From contig NZ_JACIDU010000009.1 of the NCBI RefSeq assembly GCF_014196535.1, positions 124,001 to 188,000 on the forward strand: DNA of 64,000 bases. Direction: 5' to 3'. Position 1 is the stretch's first letter. Every line of letters begins with the position of its first letter. The notes under the pieces were generated by a model that was not told the DNA's origin, searched no databases, and saw nothing but the letters and a program-made list of their open reading frames with translations. Made by a program: the position numbers and the translations under genes. The stretch is from Allorhizobium borbori. Its GTDB lineage: Bacteria; Pseudomonadota; Alphaproteobacteria; Rhizobiales; Rhizobiaceae. Positions 9,490 through 18,079 of this stretch are shown here, piece after piece.

Positions 9490-10179
9490 ATGACTGAAAA
9501 GACTCGATTTACGGCAGCATCCGGCGCGTCCTCTTCCCCGTTTGCGGATCAGGTCGCGACCCGGCGCACGCTGCTGGGATTGATGGCGGGTGCCGCAGCG
9601 GCAGGCCTCATGCCGGCAGTTGCCAGCGCGCAGACTGCGGACCCGGGCGCCGCCCAGAAAATCGCCGATCATTTCTCCTCGGTGAAAAGCATGATGGGCG
9701 AGTTCATGCAGTTCAGCCCGCGCGGCGAGCAGACCAGCGGCAAGTTCTTCATCCAACGCCCCGGCAAGCTGCGCTTCAACTATGACGACCCCTCGCCCAT
9801 CCGCGTCATCGCCGATGGTTCGAACGTGGTGATCGGCAATCTCAAGCTGAAGACCTGGGATATCTATCCGCTCTCCAAGACGCCGCTCAGCCTGCTTCTG
9901 GCCGACCGGATCGACCTGCAGCACCAGATGGTGCGCGACGTCCAGCAGAGCGCCGACCTCACCACGATCGTCATGGGCGACAAGTCGATCTTCGGCGACC
10001 AGACGATTACCCTGATGTTCGACCCCGCGACGAGCGACCTGCGCCAGTGGACGATCACCGACAATCAGGGCAAGGACACCTCGGTGATGATCTTCAACGT
10101 GAAGACCGGCGTGCACTTCGATGAGAAGGTTTTCACCATTCCCTACGACGACGTGCGCAGGCTGCCGGGCTCCCGGTAA
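9490..10179 (+). CDS. LolA-like outer-membrane lipoprotein carrier
   Basis: The 229-residue exported protein matches the LolA fold: DHFSSVKSMMGEFMQFSPRGEQTSGKFFIQRPGKLRFNYDDPSPIRVIADG is spread over residues 58-110, followed by paired beta strands. LolA ferries lipoproteins across the periplasm. The N-terminal region is long: about 28 polar residues precede ATRRTLLGLMAGAAAAGLMPAVASA, which resembles a twin-arginine signal rather than a Sec signal. The start is secure, with AAGGAGACAGGA just upstream. Position after ftsK is common in rhizobia. A LolB partner is not in this window. Confidence 0.87.
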   Translation: MTEKTRFTAASGASSSPFADQVATRRTLLGLMAGAAAAGLMPAVASAQTADPGAAQKIADHFSSVKSMMGEFMQFSPRGEQTSGKFFIQRPGKLRFNYDDPSPIRVIADGSNVVIGNLKLKTWDIYPLSKTPLSLLLADRIDLQHQMVRDVQQSADLTTIVMGDKSIFGDQTITLMFDPATSDLRQWTITDNQGKDTSVMIFNVKTGVHFDEKVFTIPYDDVRRLPGSR

Positions 10180-10223
10180 GCGCCTTGCGCGGCCCGTGCT
10201 TGTTTGCGGGTCCGTCCTGTTCT

Positions 10224-10256
10224 AAAGCTCCGTCAAGCCAACATGACGGAGCTTTT
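10224..10256 (+). terminator. Terminator hairpin that also holds the xthA Shine-Dalgarno
   Basis: AAAGCTCCGTCA (10224-10235) and TGACGGAGCTTT (10244-10255) form a perfect 12-bp stem with an 8-nt loop, ending in a short T run. It lies 44 bp after the lolA-like stop. The 3' arm contains ACGGAG, six bases before ATG 10258 of xthA, so the hairpin would hide that ribosome site in read-through RNA. Confidence 0.7.
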
Positions 10257-10257
10257 C

Positions 10258-11061
10258 ATGTCCCTGACGATCACCACCTGGAACATCAACTCGGTCCGGT
10301 TGCGCATGCCGATCGTGGAACAGTTCCTGACGCGTTATTCGCCGGACATTCTCTGCCTGCAGGAAACAAAGTGCCAGAACAGCGAGTTCCCCATGGAGCC
10401 GCTGAAGGCCCTCGGCTACGACCATATCCTCATCCACGGGCAGAAGGGTTATCACGGCGTGGCGCTTGTCTCGCGTCTGCCGCTTGCCGAGGACTACAGC
10501 ACCGATTACTGCGGGGTGGGCGACAGCCGTCACATCTCAGCCATCTTCGAGAAGGGCGGCAAGCGCATTCGCCTGCATAACTTCTATGTGCCGGCCGGCG
10601 GTGACGAGCCGGACCGCGCCATCAACCCGAAATTCGGCCACAAGCTGGATTTTCTGGAAGAAATGAAGCTTCTCAAGGAGAATGCCGAACCCGGCGTTTC
10701 CTCCATTCTGGTCGGCGACCTGAACATCGCACCGCTTGAAAACGACGTCTGGTCGCATAAGCAGCTTCTGAAGATCGTCAGCCACACACCGGTCGAAACC
10801 GATGGCATGAAGGAAGTCATCGCCCGTGGCGCCTGGCTCGACCTGATGCGCCAGTACCGCCCGGAGCCGGAAAAGATCTATACGTGGTGGAGCTACCGCG
10901 CCAAGGACTGGGATGCCGCCGACCGTGGCCGTCGTCTGGACCATATCTGGTCATCCGCCGATCTTGGCCCGGCCCTGGAGGAAATTACGGTGCTGAGGGA
11001 AGCCCGAGGCTGGGACCGCCCGTCCGACCATGTGCCGGTGACGGCCCGCTTCGCGCTTTAA
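10258..11061 (+). CDS. xthA: Exodeoxyribonuclease III
   Basis: The 267-residue protein belongs to the ExoIII/APE1 family. Visible catalytic motifs are TTWNINSVRLR at the N-terminus, CLQETKCQ (metal-binding Glu), GDLNIAPLENDVW (Asp and Asn) and the C-terminal PSDHVPV (Asp-His pair). It repairs abasic sites and 3' blocked ends. I choose ATG 10258, which starts the conserved fold; an in-frame ATG at 10243 lies in the preceding hairpin. The Shine-Dalgarno ACGGAG is the 3' arm of the terminator hairpin. The gene converges on the cyclic-nucleotide-domain gene, 10 bp apart. Confidence 0.96.
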   Translation: MSLTITTWNINSVRLRMPIVEQFLTRYSPDILCLQETKCQNSEFPMEPLKALGYDHILIHGQKGYHGVALVSRLPLAEDYSTDYCGVGDSRHISAIFEKGGKRIRLHNFYVPAGGDEPDRAINPKFGHKLDFLEEMKLLKENAEPGVSSILVGDLNIAPLENDVWSHKQLLKIVSHTPVETDGMKEVIARGAWLDLMRQYRPEPEKIYTWWSYRAKDWDAADRGRRLDHIWSSADLGPALEEITVLREARGWDRPSDHVPVTARFAL

Positions 11062-11071
11062 GAAGAGGCTG

Positions 11072-11518
11072 TCAGGCGAAGCGCGGCTGCATGGCCGTCG
11101 CTTCCTCGGCCAGCCGCGCGATATTCTCGCGAATGCGATCCTCAACGACGCGCGCCACCTGCGGATATTCCTCGATCAGGCGGCGAAACAGCGCCCGCGC
11201 GATGCGGATCACTTCCAGGTCGCCTTCAGCCACCGCCGTGAACTTGCGTTCGACGCGGGTAATCAGCGCCAGTTCGGAGAGAAGGGCGCCGGGCCCGGCA
11301 AAGCTCTCCGGTTCGCTGCTGCCGGAGGCGTAGATCGCCACGCGCCCGGCAATCACGATATAGGCGGATTCAGCCGGGGCACCTTCCTTGAACAGAACCT
11401 GGCCCGCACTCAGCACCTTCTTTTCCGCACCGAACGCGACAAGACGCAATGCGTCGCCGGAAAGGCTGGAAAAGACCGGTGCCTGTGAAAGCACGCTGAT
11501 ATCGTCGGCAAGCGCCAT
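11072..11518 (-). CDS. Cyclic nucleotide-binding domain protein (no HTH)
   Basis: The 148-residue protein is a single Crp-type cNMP-binding beta-barrel (about residues 10-125): LFKEGAPAESAYIVIAGRVAIYA, then FAGPGALLSELALITRVERKFTAVAEGDLEVIRI. The phosphate-binding cassette is recognisable, with GPGALLSELAL in place of FGE-type motifs, but the usual arginine contact is shifted, so ligand binding is uncertain. There is no DNA-binding helix-turn-helix; the C-terminal 25 residues form a helix. I start at ATG 11518, six bases after GAGGG. A frame from 11581 would extend into the intergenic repeat side. Its role is unknown. Confidence 0.88.
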   Translation of the reverse strand: MALADDISVLSQAPVFSSLSGDALRLVAFGAEKKVLSAGQVLFKEGAPAESAYIVIAGRVAIYASGSSEPESFAGPGALLSELALITRVERKFTAVAEGDLEVIRIARALFRRLIEEYPQVARVVEDRIRENIARLAEEATAMQPRFA

Positions 11519-11593
11519 GAAAAACCCTCTGTCCAGACCGGTTCCGGCAGCAGCCGGAGAACCCTGCCCACGCAATCGCATCGGGAGAAACTA

Positions 11594-11630
11594 GAGCATT
11601 TCCGGCAAAAGTGCGACACGGTTCTGCGCC
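11594..11630. repeat. Short dispersed rhizobial intergenic repeat, copy 1
   Basis: The block AGCATTTCCGGCAAAAGTGCG followed by a CGGTTYTGCGCC half recurs at 17524-17560 and 43646-43684 in other intergenic gaps. It resembles the small extragenic elements seen widely in Rhizobiaceae. No gene or strong hairpin is associated with it. Confidence 0.7.
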
Positions 11631-11689
11631 CCGACACAGGCAAAATTCGATCCGCCTCGTATTCCGCCTGCCTGCCCGGATGAAACCGC

Positions 11690-12373
11690 TCAGGGAATGA
11701 TCTTGTAGCCGCCGTTTTCCGTCACGAGGATCTCGGCATTGGAGGGATCGCGCTCGATCTTCTGCCGCAGGCGATAGACATGCGTTTCCAGCGTGTGGGT
11801 GGTGACGCCGGAATTATAGCCCCACACCTCCTCCAGCAGCACGTCGCGGGTCACGACCTGCTGGCTGGCGCGATAGAGATAGCGGATGATCGCCGCCTCC
11901 TTTTCCGTCAGGCGGATCTTCTTGCCATCGGCGGTCGTCAACTGCTTCTGGCTGGGCTTGAAGATGTAGGGGCCAACGGTGAACGTCGCATCCTCGCTCT
12001 GTTCGTACTGGCGAAGCTGGGCGCGAATGCGCGCCAGAAGCACCGCGAAGCGGAAGGGCTTCGGCACGTAGTCATTGGCGCCGGCCTCAAGGCCCAGGAT
12101 CGTATCGGAATCGGTATCGTGCCCGGTCAGCATGATGATCGGCGGTTTGAAACCGTTGCGACGCATAAGCTTCACCGCCTCGCGGCCGTCCATGTCCGGC
12201 AGCCCCACATCCATCACGGCGAGGTCGATCCGCCCTTCCTGCGCCACGTTCATGGCACTGGCGGCAGTGTCTGCCTCGATCAGTTCGAATTCGTCATAAA
12301 GCGAAAGCTGTTCAACCAGCGTTTCCCGGAGATCGTTGTCGTCATCTACCAGAAGAATCGTCCGAGCGGTCAT
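11690..12373 (-). CDS. cenR: OmpR-family response regulator, CenR type
   Basis: The 227-residue protein has a receiver domain (1-120) with acidic pocket Asp10/11/12, phosphoacceptor Asp55 (AVMDVGLPDMDG) and KPF near 105, then a winged-helix output domain (130-225) with RLTEKEAAIIRYLYRA and VTTHTLETHVYRLRQKIE. The SDTILGLEAGANDY and SGVTTHTLETHVYRL segments agree with CenR, the essential Caulobacter envelope regulator partnered with CenK. No histidine kinase is adjacent, as usual for cenR. The start ATG 12373 fits the domain; the frame from 12424 adds 17 polar residues. It is divergent from an L,D-transpeptidase gene. Confidence 0.85.
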   Translation of the reverse strand: MTARTILLVDDDNDLRETLVEQLSLYDEFELIEADTAASAMNVAQEGRIDLAVMDVGLPDMDGREAVKLMRRNGFKPPIIMLTGHDTDSDTILGLEAGANDYVPKPFRFAVLLARIRAQLRQYEQSEDATFTVGPYIFKPSQKQLTTADGKKIRLTEKEAAIIRYLYRASQQVVTRDVLLEEVWGYNSGVTTHTLETHVYRLRQKIERDPSNAEILVTENGGYKIIP

Positions 12374-12524
12374 GCGTTGCTTTCGCCTTTCTATCGTCTC
12401 ATCGCTTGTACGCGATATCGGCACGCTTCAGAAGTCAAAAGCTTCAAGCCTGTGACGAGCGTGATATGATCGGTTGAGCCTGCGGGTGCAGACTTTTGTC
12501 ACATTGGGAAGAATTGGGAAGAAA

Positions 12525-13076
12525 ATGCGGCGCTTCAAGCCCTGTCACGGCGGGTTCATTCCAACGATCGTGGTGCGCCGCGCGCCGCGCAACCCGCAGA
12601 GAGCCATCGTTCAGGCCGGCACGCTGCGCCTCCCCGCCGCCATCGGACGATCGGGAATTTCCGCCTTCAAACGCGAGGGAGACGGCGCTACCCCCTGTGC
12701 TGCCATGAAAATCATGGGTGGATACCGGCGCGGCGAGCGGATTCGCACCGCGCCATCGTCGCTCGAATTGAAGCGGATTCGCGCCGACATGCTGTGGTGC
12801 GACGCACCGGGCGATGCCAATTACAACCGTCCGGTGACCGCCCCCTTCGGAAAAAGTCACGAAGAATTGATGCGGAGTGATGGCCTTTACGACATCATTC
12901 TCGTGATGGACTGGAATGTGACGTCCCGCAGGCAGGGACGCGGTTCCGCCATTTTCTTTCACCTCATTCGTCCAGGCTATGAACCGACGGCCGGGTGCGT
13001 GGCTGTTTCCCGGCGCGATATGCTGCGACTGCTGCCACACATCAACCCCAAAACTGTGGTTCGCGTACTGAAATAA
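12525..13076 (+). CDS. L,D-transpeptidase (YkuD) family protein
   Basis: The 183-residue protein carries the YkuD catalytic signature with His146 (IFFHLIRPGYEPTAGC) and Cys158 (TAGCVAVSRRDMLRLL). The usual SxGC(I/V)R appears as TAGCVAV, a common rhizobial variant. These enzymes form 3-3 crosslinks in peptidoglycan or attach proteins to it, and rhizobia encode many. No clear signal peptide is visible from this start, which is odd for a periplasmic enzyme. I chose ATG 12525 because GGGAAGAAA lies just before it; the frame is open back to 12474. It is divergent from the envelope regulator cenR, about 150 bp away. Confidence 0.85.
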   Translation: MRRFKPCHGGFIPTIVVRRAPRNPQRAIVQAGTLRLPAAIGRSGISAFKREGDGATPCAAMKIMGGYRRGERIRTAPSSLELKRIRADMLWCDAPGDANYNRPVTAPFGKSHEELMRSDGLYDIILVMDWNVTSRRQGRGSAIFFHLIRPGYEPTAGCVAVSRRDMLRLLPHINPKTVVRVLK

Positions 13077-13165
13077 GCGCGTCCGTGACATGGGCCTGAG
13101 ACATGGGAACGAGTTTTAACGTTTTGCGTTTAATCTCCCCATCATGGCATCCACGGGAGGGAACC

Positions 13166-13351
13166 ATGAAAGCATCGCCGGAACAGTTGAATCAGATGGA
13201 ACGCTACATGATGAAGCTGCTGATGGGCATCATCGTGGTCACCGCCATCGCATCCGCCGTACCGCTTTACATGCTGCATGAGGCCGATACCCGCGCCCGC
13301 ATGGCCGCCGCGCCGGTCGCGCAGCCCGAGAACACACCCGTGGTCCGGTAA
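13166..13351 (+). CDS. Small single-pass membrane protein, unknown function
   Basis: This 61-residue protein has a polar N-terminal helix (MKASPEQLNQMERYMMK), one membrane segment (about residues 18-38, LLMGIIVVTAIASAVPLYML) and a short polar tail. I do not recognise the family. The start is convincing: GGGAGGGAACC precedes the ATG. A bidirectional terminator follows 50 bp after the stop. It stands alone between the transpeptidase and convergent leuC. Confidence 0.7.
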   Translation: MKASPEQLNQMERYMMKLLMGIIVVTAIASAVPLYMLHEADTRARMAAAPVAQPENTPVVR

Positions 13352-13395
13352 GATCAAGGCCATCGAAAAGGAAGGCGGCGAAAGCCACCGCAACG

Positions 13396-13426
13396 AAAAA
13401 GGCCGGGCAAAATAGCCCGGCCTTTC
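13396..13426. terminator. Bidirectional terminator between the small protein gene and leuC
   Basis: GGCCGGGC (13401-13408), loop AAAATA and GCCCGGCC (13415-13422) form a perfect 8-bp stem, flanked by AAAAA on the left and TTT on the right. It can end both converging transcripts. Confidence 0.85.
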
Positions 13427-13445
13427 GCATTTCAAGCCAGAAGGC

Positions 13446-14855
13446 TTACTTCCAGTCGCGGATGTCCACGAAGTGTCCGGCGATTGCTGCAGCCGCCGCC
13501 ATAGCCGGCGACACCAGGTGCGTGCGGCCCTTGTAGCCCTGACGACCTTCGAAGTTGCGGTTCGAGGTCGAGGCGCAACGCTCGTAGGGCTTCAGGCGGT
13601 CGTCATTCATGGCCAGACACATGGAGCAGCCCGGTTCGCGCCATTCGAAGCCGGCTTCCTTGAAGATCTTGTCCAGACCTTCGGCTTCCGCCTGCTCCTT
13701 CACGAGGCCGGAGCCCGGAACGATCATGGCGTTGACGGTCGAAGCCACCTTCTTGCCTTCGACAACCGCGGCAGCGGCGCGCAGGTCCTCGATGCGACCG
13801 TTGGTGCAGGAGCCGATGAAGACGCGGTCGACGGTGATGTCGGTGATCTTCGTGCCCGGCTTCAGACCCATATAGTCCAGAGCACGCCACTTGGAGGTGC
13901 GCTTGTTCTCATCCTCGATCTCGTCCGGGTTAGGAACGACGCCATCGACCGAGATCACATCCTCGGGCGAGGAGCCCCAGGAAACGATCGGCGGCAGGTT
14001 GGCGGCATCGAGCACGACGACGCGGTCGAAGTGAGCGCCCTCGTCGGTCTTCAGCGTCTTCCAGTAGGCAATTGCCTGGGCCAGCGCCTCGCCCTTCGGC
14101 GCACGCGGCTTGGAGGCGATGTATTCGAAGGTCTTTTCATCCGGAGCGATGAGACCGGCGCGGGCGCCGCCTTCAATGGTCATGTTGCAGACCGTCATGC
14201 GTCCTTCCATCGACAGGGCTTCGATGGCTTCGCCGGCGAATTCGATGACGTGGCCGGTACCGCCAGCCGTGCCGATCTCGCCGATGATGGCAAGGATGAT
14301 GTCCTTGGCCGTCACGCCTTCCGGCAGCTTGCCATCGACACGCACCAACATGTTCTTGGCCTTCTTCTGGATCAGCGTCTGGGTGGCCAGAACGTGTTCC
14401 ACTTCGGACGTGCCGATGCCGTGCGCCAGAGAACCGAACGCACCGTGCGTGGAGGTGTGGCTGTCGCCGCACACGATGGTCATGCCCGGCAGGGTGAAGC
14501 CCTGTTCCGGACCGACGATGTGCACGATGCCCTGGCGCTTGTCGCGCTCGGAATAATACTCGACACCGAATTCATGGGCGTTCTGGGCGAGCGCCTCGAC
14601 CTGAATGCGGCTTTCCTCGTTCTTGATGCCGTTGACGCGATCCGGCGTCGTCGGCACGTTGTGGTCGACCACAGCCAGCGTGCGGGCCGGTGCGTGCACC
14701 GTGCGGCCCGTCATGCGCAGGCCCTCGAAGGCCTGCGGGCTCGTCACTTCGTGAACGAGGTGACGGTCGATGTAGAGAAGACAGGTGCCGTCTTCCTGGC
14801 GGTCGACGACGTGGTCGTCCCAGATCTTGTCGTAAAGGGTACGCGGTGCGCTCAT
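13446..14855 (-). CDS. leuC: 3-isopropylmalate dehydratase large subunit LeuC
   Basis: The 469-residue protein is the aconitase-family large subunit of isopropylmalate isomerase, the second step of leucine synthesis. Iron-sulfur ligands are visible in [15 protein letters not shown] (near 345) and [13 protein letters not shown] (near 410). The substrate-side [13 protein letters not shown] (near 130) is intact. Full length. The small subunit leuD is not in the window, which is normal for rhizobia, where leuC is unlinked from leuD/leuB. It lies 309 bp downstream of rplS and that gene's terminator, so it likely has its own promoter. Confidence 0.97.
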   Translation of the reverse strand: MSAPRTLYDKIWDDHVVDRQEDGTCLLYIDRHLVHEVTSPQAFEGLRMTGRTVHAPARTLAVVDHNVPTTPDRVNGIKNEESRIQVEALAQNAHEFGVEYYSERDKRQGIVHIVGPEQGFTLPGMTIVCGDSHTSTHGAFGSLAHGIGTSEVEHVLATQTLIQKKAKNMLVRVDGKLPEGVTAKDIILAIIGEIGTAGGTGHVIEFAGEAIEALSMEGRMTVCNMTIEGGARAGLIAPDEKTFEYIASKPRAPKGEALAQAIAYWKTLKTDEGAHFDRVVVLDAANLPPIVSWGSSPEDVISVDGVVPNPDEIEDENKRTSKWRALDYMGLKPGTKITDITVDRVFIGSCTNGRIEDLRAAAAVVEGKKVASTVNAMIVPGSGLVKEQAEAEGLDKIFKEAGFEWREPGCSMCLAMNDDRLKPYERCASTSNRNFEGRQGYKGRTHLVSPAMAAAAAIAGHFVDIRDWK

Positions 14856-15164
14856 GGTTCACATCCGTCCGAAAGTTTTGAAATTTTGAAAACAGGAAAA
14901 GGCCGGTACGCCGGCGAGCCCAAATCAGGGAAGTCGGGCGAATAGGGCGCCGGAAAATTGCGCATAGAAGCGGGCTGGCAGGCGCTTGTGATCCTGCAGC
15001 ACGACAATCCTGTGATCTGCGCAACCGAATTTGGATTCCATGGGCGCCTCATTACCAGCTTTTCAGCCGGGCGGCAAGAAAGGCGCAACAAACCGATGTG
15101 CTGCACCGCAACGAAAAAAGGCGACCCGAAGGCCGCCTTTCCGAACCCGTAAAGGGTGAAAGTC
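14856..15164. other. leuC upstream region and rplS downstream region
   Basis: There is no gene here. The rplS terminator is at 15114-15137. The remainder should contain the leuC promoter; I see no leucine-rich leader peptide or attenuator hairpin pair on the minus strand. Confidence 0.6.
15114..15137 (-). terminator. Terminator after rplS
   Basis: On the minus strand GGCGGCC, tetraloop TTCG and GGTCGCC (one G-T pair) form a 7-bp stem followed by TTTTTT. It closes the ffh-rplS gene run. Confidence 0.88.
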
Positions 15165-15692
15165 TTATTCGCTCTTTGCTTCTGCAGCAGCGGCTTCTGC
15201 GGCGGCAGCGGCTTCGGCAGCAGCCTTTTCAGCGGCCAGAGCCTGGGCAGCGGCGATCTTTTCAGCTTCGACGCGGGCCTTTTCAGCGGCAACGGCGGCG
15301 CGCTCGGCTTCGTTGAGCTTGCGGGCGCGGGTACCGGTGTTCTCGACGATACGAGCCGACTTGCCGCGACGATCGCGCAGGTAGTAGAGCTTGGCACGGC
15401 GGACCTTACCGCGGCGGACAATTTCAACGCCTTCGACCAGCGGGGAGTAGACCGGGAACACGCGCTCGACGCCTTCGCCATAGGAGATCTTGCGAACGGT
15501 GAAGCTTTCGTTGATGCCCGAACCAGAACGCGCGATGACGACGCCTTCATAGGCCTGAACGCGGGTACGGTTGCCTTCCGTCACCTTCACGTTGACGCGG
15601 ACGGTATCGCCCGGGGAGAATTCCGGCAGGGTGCGCTGGGCTTCGATCTTTGCAGCCTGTTCAGCTTCGAGCTGCTTGATGATGTTGGTCAT
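15165..15692 (-). CDS. rplS: 50S ribosomal protein L19 with Ala/Glu-rich tail
   Basis: Residues 1-120 are canonical L19: [38 protein letters not shown], and the [21 protein letters not shown] block. L19 sits at the 30S-50S interface. After residue 125 comes a tail of about 50 residues almost entirely Ala, Glu and Lys, predicted to be one long helix, which makes the protein 175 residues against 115 in E. coli. Similar tails occur in other rhizobial L19. The start ATG 15692 follows AGAGGTTAGACCT. A longer frame to 15845 is unsupported. Confidence 0.96.
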   Translation of the reverse strand: MTNIIKQLEAEQAAKIEAQRTLPEFSPGDTVRVNVKVTEGNRTRVQAYEGVVIARSGSGINESFTVRKISYGEGVERVFPVYSPLVEGVEIVRRGKVRRAKLYYLRDRRGKSARIVENTGTRARKLNEAERAAVAAEKARVEAEKIAAAQALAAEKAAAEAAAAAEAAAAEAKSE

Positions 15693-15875
15693 AGGTCTAA
15701 CCTCTAGGTTTTTCTCGAACAGCCAGAACGCTCGCGTCATTCCCTTGATATCCGCGGGAATGCGCCGAAGAGGCGGGAGCGGAGAGCTAGATCTTTGTTT
15801 GTGGCAGACGGGCGTACCCGCATTTCCGGGTGCGCAATACACCATCGCTCCCGGGGAATCAACAGGCAGGGCTGC

Positions 15876-16241
15876 TCAAAAGCCCGATTTCGCCTTGCCG
15901 ATGGGGCCGAGATGCGTATCGGTGAAGGCGCTTTCATATTTCAGGCCGTAACCCAGCGCCCGGTCGAGACCAATGTGGAACGTCCAGATCAGCGCAATCG
16001 GAAGCGTCAGCTCCCAACCGCCGAACAGCCCGACGGCGAGCAGCACGGCAACGCCGATAAAGCTATGCGCGGCATTATAGCCCCAGGCGCCGATTTTCGG
16101 CCCAAAGAGATAGGCGAGAAGGGCAATGTCCGGTGCCAGCACGAGCAGGAAGAACAGCTTCCAGCTTGCACCTGTCACCCAATAGCCGCCGAGAGCAGCA
16201 AGCGCGATGGCGAGGCTCTCGAGTTTCAGCAGAAGGCTCAT
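15876..16241 (-). CDS. DUF4260 small membrane protein
   Basis: The 121-residue protein has three or four membrane helices: [36 protein letters not shown] and [17 protein letters not shown], with conserved polar residues APDIA, NAAHS and [14 protein letters not shown]. This matches the DUF4260 family, whose function is unknown. Its ATG overlaps the trmD stop as ATGA (16238-16241), so translation is probably coupled to trmD. It lies between trmD and rplS, a place usually without a gene, so it looks like an insertion into the conserved ribosomal operon. Confidence 0.85.
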   Translation of the reverse strand: MSLLLKLESLAIALAALGGYWVTGASWKLFFLLVLAPDIALLAYLFGPKIGAWGYNAAHSFIGVAVLLAVGLFGGWELTLPIALIWTFHIGLDRALGYGLKYESAFTDTHLGPIGKAKSGF

Positions 16242-16939
16242 GATCTGTTCCGGAGATAGCGTTGCCAAAGATCGGGTCGGCGTGTTCGCGTCAGTTCCTC
16301 GGCCTGTTCCCGCCGCCATTTTTCAATGGCCGCGTGGTTGCCGGAGGTCAGTACCGCCGGAATGTCGCGATCCTCGAAAGCCTGCGGGCGGGTATAATGG
16401 GGGTGCTCCAGCAGGTCGCCCTCGAAGCTTTCATGGACGCCGGAGAGCGCATTGCCCATGACGCCCGGCAGGATGCGCACCAAGGCATCGAGTAACGTCA
16501 GCGCCGCCGGTTCGCCGCCGGACAGTACGTAATCGCCGATGGAGACCTCCTCCAGCCCACGCGCCTCGATGACGCGCTGATCGACCCCTTCGAACCGGCC
16601 GCACACGATGAGGCAGCCCTCTCCGTCAGCCAGCTCGCGGACACGGGTCTGCGTCAGCGGACGTCCGCGCGGACTCATCAGCAGTTTCGGGCGGGTATCG
16701 CCTTCAGGCGCCGCCGCATCGATAGCAGCTGCCAGAATATCGGGCTTCAGCACCATGCCGGCGCCACCACCGGCGGGCGTATCGTCCACCGTGCGATGAC
16801 GGTCGGCGGCAAAATCGCGGATCTGCACGGCCTCCAGCGACCAGTCGCCCCGCTCCAGCGCCTTACCGGATAAAGAATATTGCAGATGCCCCGGAAACAT
16901 CTCCGGGTAGAGCGTCAGGACCGTGGCGCGAAACGTCAT
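16238..16939 (-). CDS. trmD: tRNA (guanine37-N1)-methyltransferase TrmD
   Basis: The 233-residue SPOUT methyltransferase uses SAM to make m1G37 in tRNAs reading CNN codons, which prevents frameshifting. Motifs: [10 protein letters not shown] (near 60), [14 protein letters not shown] (near 110), the trefoil-knot segment [19 protein letters not shown] (near 130) and EHPHYTRP (near 175). The start overlaps the rimM stop by 4 bp and the stop overlaps the DUF4260 start, so rimM-trmD-DUF4260 are translationally linked. Confidence 0.96.
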   Translation of the reverse strand: MTFRATVLTLYPEMFPGHLQYSLSGKALERGDWSLEAVQIRDFAADRHRTVDDTPAGGGAGMVLKPDILAAAIDAAAPEGDTRPKLLMSPRGRPLTQTRVRELADGEGCLIVCGRFEGVDQRVIEARGLEEVSIGDYVLSGGEPAALTLLDALVRILPGVMGNALSGVHESFEGDLLEHPHYTRPQAFEDRDIPAVLTSGNHAAIEKWRREQAEELTRTRRPDLWQRYLRNRS

Positions 16940-17496
16940 GGTTTCGGCTGGCCCGGTTTCAGCGTCTTGTCGTCGTCGTTGTCGACAAGACCGGCCGCCA
17001 TGGGATCGATCAGGATCTTGCCGCCATCGAGGTCGATTTCAAGAACCGCGGCCTCGGAAAAGGGAATAAGAACGGGGCGCTTGCCCGGTCCCTTGAGTTC
17101 GAGAAGGTCGCCCGCGCCGAAGTCATAGACGGCACTGACATTACCGTAGCTCTTGCCTTCGGCATCGACGGCTTCAAGCCCCTCGAGATCGGTATAATAG
17201 AACTCGTCGTCTTCCAGTTCATCGTCCGGCAGGTTTGCGCGCTCCACATAGAGTTCGAGCCCGTTGAGCGCCTCGGCCGCATTGCGGTCGTTGACGCCGC
17301 GGAAGCGGACGATGACGACATTCTTGCCCTCACGCACTTCCAGCACCTCGAAGGTGCGGCCATCGCTGGAGTGGAGGTGACCGTAATCGCCGATGGCCAT
17401 GGGATCGTCGGTGAAGGAACGCACGCGCACTTCACCGCGCAGGCCCTGGGCCGCGCCGATGACAGCGAGCAGGATAGGGTTTTCGAGTTTCGACAT
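16936..17496 (-). CDS. rimM: 16S rRNA processing protein RimM
   Basis: The 186-residue protein has the RimM N-terminal beta-barrel with [21 protein letters not shown] (about 10-30) and a PRC-barrel (about 95-165) containing [20 protein letters not shown]. RimM binds S19 and assists 30S head maturation. A short acidic/polar tail ([15 protein letters not shown]) is an addition to the family core. It overlaps trmD by 4 bp and is separated from rpsP by 170 bp that include a dispersed repeat. Confidence 0.95.
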   Translation of the reverse strand: MSKLENPILLAVIGAAQGLRGEVRVRSFTDDPMAIGDYGHLHSSDGRTFEVLEVREGKNVVIVRFRGVNDRNAAEALNGLELYVERANLPDDELEDDEFYYTDLEGLEAVDAEGKSYGNVSAVYDFGAGDLLELKGPGKRPVLIPFSEAAVLEIDLDGGKILIDPMAAGLVDNDDDKTLKPGQPKP

Positions 17497-17523
17497 GAGA
17501 GCCTCCCTGACCCGCCTTTATTA

Positions 17524-17560
17524 GAGCAGTTCCCGCCAAAGTGCGAACCGGTTTTGCGCC
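17524..17560. repeat. Short dispersed rhizobial intergenic repeat, copy 2
   Basis: AGAGCAGTTCCCGCCAAAGTG and the following CGGTTTTGCGCC half resemble the repeats at 11594 and 43646. This copy sits inside the rpsP-rimM gap of the ribosomal gene run, so it would be transcribed. Confidence 0.65.
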
Positions 17561-17666
17561 GAATTCGATGCAAAACAATAAATCGCGAGCGATGGGCCAG
17601 TTTGAAAAACGGAAAACGGGCGGCGTGGTATCACGCCGCCCGCTGAACGGAATCGGACGATCCCGG

Positions 17667-18026
17667 TTATTCTGCGGCAGCAGCGGCTTCTTCAGCCTTC
17701 TGGGCCTTTTCAGCGGCGCGCTCGATGGCCTTCTTGCCCGGCTTGCCCTTTTCCAGGTTGCTCTTGGCTTCGCGCTTGGCGAGACCGGCCTGGTCGAGGA
17801 AGCGCAGAACGCGGTCGGTCGGCTGAGCGCCGTTGCCGAGCCAATGCTTGATGCGGTCGACGTTCAGTTCAACGCGCTTTTCGTTGTCCTTGCCAAGCAT
17901 CGGGTTCCAGGAACCGAGCTTTTCGATGAAGCGGCCATCGCGCGGCGAACGGGCGTCGGCAACGACGATCTGGTAGTACGGACGCTTCTTGGAACCGCCA
18001 CGGGCGAGACGAATCTTGAGGGACAT
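17667..18026 (-). CDS. rpsP: 30S ribosomal protein S16
   Basis: Residues 1-85 are the S16 core, beginning [35 protein letters not shown] in two recognisable blocks, followed by a Lys/Glu/Ala tail to residue 119. S16 is needed for 30S assembly. The tail is longer than in E. coli (82 residues) but common in alphaproteobacteria. The start follows AAAGGAGTAAACCC. It lies 53 bp after the chorismate mutase gene on the same strand. Confidence 0.97.
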   Translation of the reverse strand: MSLKIRLARGGSKKRPYYQIVVADARSPRDGRFIEKLGSWNPMLGKDNEKRVELNVDRIKHWLGNGAQPTDRVLRFLDQAGLAKREAKSNLEKGKPGKKAIERAAEKAQKAEEAAAAAE

Positions 18027-18079
18027 GGGTTTACTCCTTTAGGTGTTTTCTGTGTTCGGTTTCCGCCTTTTGGGCGGTG

